64,000 bases of DNA from Euonymus europaeus. Lineage: Eukaryota; Streptophyta; Magnoliopsida; Celastrales; Celastraceae. Under the pieces are notes generated by a model. The model had not been told where the DNA came from, did not search any database, and saw only the letters and a list, made by a program, of their open reading frames with translations. Below, piece by piece: positions 59,678 to 64,000 of the stretch (within the stretch, counting starts at the first letter, position 1; every line of letters starts with the position of its first letter). Made by a program: the position numbers and the translations under genes. Location: the NCBI GenBank assembly GCA_963580455.1, contig OY756967.1, positions 14,716,501 to 14,780,500 of the forward strand. The letters run 5' to 3'.

Positions 59678-59832
59678 TTCACATACAAGCTCGGAATACA
59701 TCAACACACTACAAGGTTATACATCAAATATCAAGGATTCTTACTCCTAAGACCCATATTTCATACATGCGAACTTCCCGTTGCTTTACGAGCTTTATTC
59801 TTACACATAACCAAGACCGCATGGAACTAGCT
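59431..59832. other. Spacer between PPT and the extra ORF, with CA/TA microsatellite
   Basis: No gene. A compound (CA)n(TA)n run lies at 59641-59676. In element orientation this is the 3' untranslated part after the extra ORF. Confidence 0.6.
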
Positions 59833-60327
59833 TTATGTGATACAATGCTTGTCTTCAAACAATAGTTCTTCCTCAGATTCTTCTTCAGAATCTTCCTCAA
59901 ACCTCTCTAAATCCCTGACCTGACTTGCCATGACTCCATTCTCATATCTTAACCCTCTATTCTCATCCCTAAGACGTATAACCTCACGTCGGAGCCTTCG
60001 AGGCTCATGTTGTTGAATCTCCAGATTGCTACTTTCCCTGTAGTTGTAACCCGCTAACTCCACATAATGGTCATTCCTCAACTTATGAAGCATAAGTCGA
60101 GCACATTCTTCCTTGACATCTCGTTCCCTGCCATTAAATGTGGTCCATGATCTAATCACGCATCCCAAGGCACCCAACTCAACTTTTGGGTTTCGCAATG
60201 TGACTGTCGTTCTAACACATGAAGGTTCCCTCACCGTTTTATAACGTGGAGGAGGCATTCCACGACCGAAAGCAAACCCCTCTAGCACTCTCACTGAACA
60301 TTCCTTTGTGTTTCCTCCACTCGCCAT
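59833..60327 (-). CDS. Extra ORF of unknown function in a pol-less gypsy element
   Basis: I do not recognise this protein. The start chosen is the ATG at 60327 (MASGGNTKECSVRVLEGFAF; context AAAAATGGCG suits plants); an upstream ATG at 60348 would give 171 residues. The first half has VELGALGCVIRSWTTFNG and KEECARLMLHKLRNDHY, a beta-rich then helical pattern. The second half is a basic coiled coil of about 35 residues (LRREVIRLRDENRGLRYENG) and the C-terminus is acidic (EEDSEEESEEELLFED). The frame is free of stops, while gag in the same element is degraded. It lies on the element strand between gag and the 3' LTR, where integrase would normally be. A captured host gene piece or an element-specific ORF are both possible. 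Confidence 0.6.
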   Translation of the reverse strand: MASGGNTKECSVRVLEGFAFGRGMPPPRYKTVREPSCVRTTVTLRNPKVELGALGCVIRSWTTFNGRERDVKEECARLMLHKLRNDHYVELAGYNYRESSNLEIQQHEPRRLRREVIRLRDENRGLRYENGVMASQVRDLERFEEDSEEESEEELLFEDKHCIT

Positions 60328-61289
60328 TTTTCTCAATGATACGGTCATTCACCTTGGTTTCCCTTCCATATATATAGTCCAAATTCCTAACACGTTTCTT
60401 GTAACCCCTACAACCCTAGGTAACCTTGTACAAACATGCAACCCCTTAAAGGACCCTAGCCTTTTCAGCTACTCCATGACGTGTCACTATTTCTTGTGGT
60501 GTTCTAAAACATCCGCGCAATTTTTCTCCTCCCAAGTCCCTTTTAATTATACTACAAAATCTCCATTATCTATGAAAGATTCTTAGCGAATCCATTTACC
60601 TTTCCCGAATCTTCAATGTCAGTAATAATTCCACCTTTTTACTATTTGTTCACAAGACAAACTAGCCTATGCTAGTGTGCGCTCTGATGCCTCGATAAAC
60701 TTCATTTAACTTCTAGGGGTATTCAGTCCCTCCCCCTCTATCCACAATTATGATTTTTAGATTCCCTAATAAATTTCTGAATATACTACTCATTCTCACA
60801 CGGTTATGGTTTATTCGCCTTTAGTTCTTGACCACCCATCCTCTTTCCATTATCACTATCATATTGTCATTCAAAATAAGCACCCAATGCCTACACTTCC
60901 TACCAATAATTTTCTATTCAACACCATTAGTTTCCATTCACTTATCCTTTCATATTAGCAAATTAAATCATCAACACATCACTAAACATCTAATACTTTT
61001 CTCAAATTTGAATCGACTTCTTCTTATCCCTAAGTGAAGTCGTTTCGCCCCATCATTTGTACACTTTATCACTCATAACCCTTTGCTACATAGTTTCCTC
61101 TTTACATTTGCCTAAAATAAAGTACTTTACAGTCCGACACATAATTTATCGCCCATTAATCAAATCTAAGTGTTACTAGTAATTATCCATAACACTCTCA
61201 CCCCATGTTCTTTCCAGCCATACTCACAAAAAGAAACAAATGTCCAAATCGCACGACATATTATATAACTAGAAACATGAGAAATACCT
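60328..61289 (-). other. Unassigned internal DNA replacing pol
   Basis: No protease, RT, RNase H or integrase motif on either strand, and only short open frames. The gag frame ends near 61290 shortly after HQESLKHPNYSGG, the point where the related element enters its protease. This region therefore represents a replacement or an old deletion scar. Confidence 0.6.
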
Positions 61290-62706
61290 CCACTGTAATT
61301 CGGATGCTTTAATGACTCTTGGTGACCCAAAGCAAATGCTCTCGTTTGAGTATGAGTTGTCTGCTGCTGCTGTTGCCCAGAGCCACTTCGCCCCCTCCCT
61401 CCTGTTGGAATAGTAGCTGGAAGAGTTTGTGTCGATGCTGGGCTTGGTAGCCCTGATATCAGAGACTACGGTGCTCCCTTACCACCTTGGGGACACTCAT
61501 TCTTCTTGTGGCCCAACTTGCCACACCCAAAACACTTGTAGCCCTCAGCTCTACACTGATCCTGTTTGTGACCCTCCTTTCCATACTTGAAGCAAGTCAA
61601 CTTGCCCTTGTGTGGCCTCGGACCCCTACTTTGGTCCTCTCTCTGCTGGTAGGAATCGATTCTCCGCCTCTTGTTACTACTTCCACCACCACTAGTGCTA
61701 TCCCCGAAAGTTAGTAAACTCCTCTGAGCCTCATCCTTCTCACTCTACTCAAACTCGAGAGCCACCACTACCATCGCATCATAATCCTTCACCCTAGTAG
61801 CCATCGCCATCCTACCAAGGCTGAGAAGTAACCCATCTCTATACCTCATTGCCTTGCTCTCATCGGATGGAGCAAACTGTCTCCCAAACCGATAGAGCAT
61901 ATCAAACTATTTTGTATATTGCACCACGGTCATCTCTCGAGTCTGTCTCAACTCTAAAAACTTCCTGGCCCTCTCAGTCTGGAAAGGCCTTGGAACAAAT
62001 TTCTCCATAAACAAGTCCTCAAATGATGACAATGTGACGTCATTCTTCTTCTCATCGAGTGCATTCCACCACTCATGAGCCGATCCACTAAGATAGAAGT
62101 AGACCAACCTCACCTTTCTATTATCAGGTATTTCCAATGTCTCCAGTCGAGCACTCATTTGTTTGAGCCACTCTTCAGCTTCGTTTCCCTCCCCATTTCT
62201 AGAGAGCACAGGAGGATTGGTCCTCCACAACTGATGCACCTCATAAATACCTATACCCGGTCTCTGTAAGGCTTCTACCTCAGCTCCCATCCCCAATGTT
62301 GGTGTAAGATTAGATGCAGGTGTGACCACTTTCGTATTCACTTCTGGAGCTCTAATTTATGTAGTTCTTGGCACCTGTGACTGAACCACCTACACTAGGT
62401 TCATCACAATCCCTGTTAGTTCTTGTAGTGTTATCTATGGTACCACCACTATAATATCTGGAGTCGCTGCCACTCCCCCACCCCTGCCACTTGCCCTGGT
62501 GGAACCTCTAGAGTCTTCCATCTAGTCTCCGTATCAGGTACGAAGTCTTGAGTACTCGGTGGTCGCCTATGAGTCATAGTCGCAACTACAATACGGCCTC
62601 TACCTCGGCCTCTCCGTATCGTGGTAGCTCTACCCCCACCCCTAGGGGTCTCATCAGTAGGTGTAGACCTAATAGTCTTACGAGTATTCATCTGCATGGC
62701 AAACAA
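61290..62706 (-). pseudogene. gag: Tekay-like gag of the non-autonomous element
   Basis: The frame at 62449-62706 gives the Arg/Gly-rich N-terminus (MNTRKTIRSTPTDETPRGGG). The frame at 61907-62341 gives the Gag core (IYEVHQLWRTNPPVLSR, VRLVYFYLSGSAHEWWN, DLFMEKFVPRPFQTERARKF). The next part, after stops, has APSDESKAMRYRDGLLLSLG and two knuckles: the first has lost its second Cys (CFKYGKEGHKQDQC), the second is intact (CFGCGKLGHKKNEC). A Gln/Thr-rich tract and ALGHQESLKHPNYSGG end the homology. Stops and a degraded stretch at 62342-62448 make the copy a pseudogene. Confidence 0.87.
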
Positions 62707-62810
62707 ATAATACTTTCAACAAATAACTTAAACGAGGATTTATAAGGGAAAGAATACATATCGGATCACTAGAGCTTGTGGCATGGCTACACAGATCTTT
62801 AATCTAACCT

Positions 62811-62826
62811 AGCTCCAATACCAAAT
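62811..62826 (-). other. Primer-binding site, initiator tRNA-Met type
   Basis: On the minus strand TTGGTATTGGAGCTAGG follows the LTR end; it differs from TGGTATCAGAGC at two to three positions. Confidence 0.7.
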
Positions 62827-64000
62827 TGTAACGCCCCGTTTCAGGAACGTCACATGGTGCTAACCGCACCTTCCAGGTCATCAATGTGATCCACTTACTT
62901 AGTCATTAACCCTTGTTCACTCAACCAGAACAACAACCCTAGGCAAAAATTCGGCAACATCTCCCCGTGTATCGGGGAATGCCTACCTATAACAAAACGC
63001 AGCAATAATCACAACCATCACATTATAACCTAGCAGGGCCTCTAGCCATCTATCAGCATGCAAATTCCAATCTAGCAGGGCCTCAGGCCATCTAGTAGCA
63101 TGCATAAACTGATTCTCACACAAGTATCACATTTCACATAATAGAAATAATCCCAAACATCATTTAGCAGGACTCAGAGTCCATCCTCGATTCAGAAGGT
63201 ACAATCACATAAATTACCTTCTAACGGTACCAAAACACACCACCGGTGCCAACAGTTGATAAATCATATATTATCTCGTAAAAGAAGCGTGGAAATAAAC
63301 AAAGTGCAACGCACTCACTATTCTAAATCCTAACCCTCCTCCATGTGCCATCCATAACACCACTCCGTCTCTACTAATTCGCAACACCGGCACTAGTACC
63401 AGTCTTACCTGTAGGAAGAAAGGGAAATATAAGGCTGAGCTAGAAGCTCTGTAGGGAAAAGAGCGAACAATTATTATAGGCTGAATCCAATAAGAAGGCA
63501 ATGCAACAATATGAAAACCCAAATGCTCATGTCACATAACAAAATAATAACACTCGAGTGACCTTTCTGGGGAAAACCAATCATAGTCCCATAATTCCAA
63601 CTATGAATCATCAAACAACAATCAAGACCATGATTATCCCAATCATGTCTTGATCAGCACATCGGACACTCATCCTGGTTCTGCCAACCATCAATGGATG
63701 CGAGCTGACTCATCACATTTCCTCGTTCAATCCTGGTTCTCCCAACCATTAATGGATTAACCGTACCATCCCTAGAAAGTCACCCGGTTGTGTAAGTCCC
63801 ATCACACCCACACCCCAAGTATCTTGCCTCACATGAAGTCATTTGGTTGATGCCAAGCCCAACACCCAACCATCCTCCCATGTGACGTTCAAGTAGTTCC
63901 TAGGGTATACCCGAGTCCATACTCGAGCATCCCATGCAATCTCTAATGCATTCATGCTTCATGCCATCAATTAATATATATATATATATACTCAACCTAT
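62827..64000 (-). repeat. 5' LTR of the non-autonomous gypsy element, cut by the window edge
   Basis: Matches 57361-58262 closely apart from a 260-bp segment (about 63005-63265) present only here, with a short local repeat of CTAGCAGGGCCTC. The last about 1.1 kb of the LTR are beyond the window. Confidence 0.88.

Larger units (their letters stand above)
57361..64000 (-). mobile_element. Non-autonomous Tekay-like gypsy element, minus strand, cut by the window
   Basis: Direct repeats at 57361-59413 and from 62827 start TGTAACGCCCCGTTTC. The internal 3.4 kb, read on the minus strand, has a PBS, gag with two knuckles (61290-62706), then no protease core, RT, RNase H or integrase. In their place are about 940 bp of unassigned DNA and an intact ORF (59833-60327) before the PPT. 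Gag resembles that of the element at 16240-22934. The left flank CAAGC may be the target copy; the right end is outside the window. Confidence 0.88.

Overview
This window is repeat-dense plant nuclear DNA and reads as one nest of LTR retrotransposons. The lineages point to a flowering plant: an Ogre/Tat-type Ty3-gypsy element with its extra ORF1, SIRE-like and Tork-like Ty1-copia elements, and chromovirus (Tekay-like) gypsy elements. The Ogre/Tat family suggests a eudicot with a large genome, but the species cannot be named from the sequence. I found no intact host gene, rRNA, tRNA gene or CRISPR array.

Layer 1 is a single Ogre/Tat element read on the minus strand, from before base 1 to 54796. 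Its 3' LTR is 1-1970 and its 5' LTR is 41212-42974 plus 54151-54796. The primer-binding site is near 41200. ORF1 lies at about 38960-40690, gag at 35631-38890 plus 8916-9319, protease at 8167-8915, RT at 6078-7290, RNase H near 5292-5994 and integrase at 4240-5291. The 3' region carries a 52-bp tandem repeat (2104-2512).

Layer 2 consists of insertions into that element. A rearranged Tork-like copia cluster lies at about 9320-35630, a gypsy-type solo LTR at 36459-38283, and a minus-strand SIRE-like copia element at 42980-54145 inside the Ogre 5' LTR. Layer 3 is a plus-strand SIRE-like copia element (12566-29176, target duplication GTGAT) inside the Tork cluster, and a 356-bp short LTR-like element with tRNA-type promoter boxes (50141-50496) inside the gag of the second SIRE. 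Layer 4 is a minus-strand Tekay-like gypsy element (16240-22934, target duplication GCAAG) inside the gag of the first SIRE. Several of these joins can be checked inside the window against a second, uninterrupted copy of the target sequence.

Right of the nest is about 2.5 kb of AT-rich flank (54797-57360) with degenerate telomere-like repeats. After that comes a second gypsy element (57361 to beyond 64000, minus strand). It keeps gag but has lost pol, and carries an intact 164-171 codon ORF of unknown function between gag and the 3' LTR.

All recognisable gag and pol genes are broken by stops, frameshifts or deletions, so no element here looks autonomous. The most unusual items are the extra ORF in the pol-less gypsy element, the 356-bp element with head-to-head tRNA-type promoter boxes, an Ogre RT interrupted by a foreign gypsy integrase fragment, a large LTR inverted repeat, and a recurring CAAG motif in the target-site duplications.
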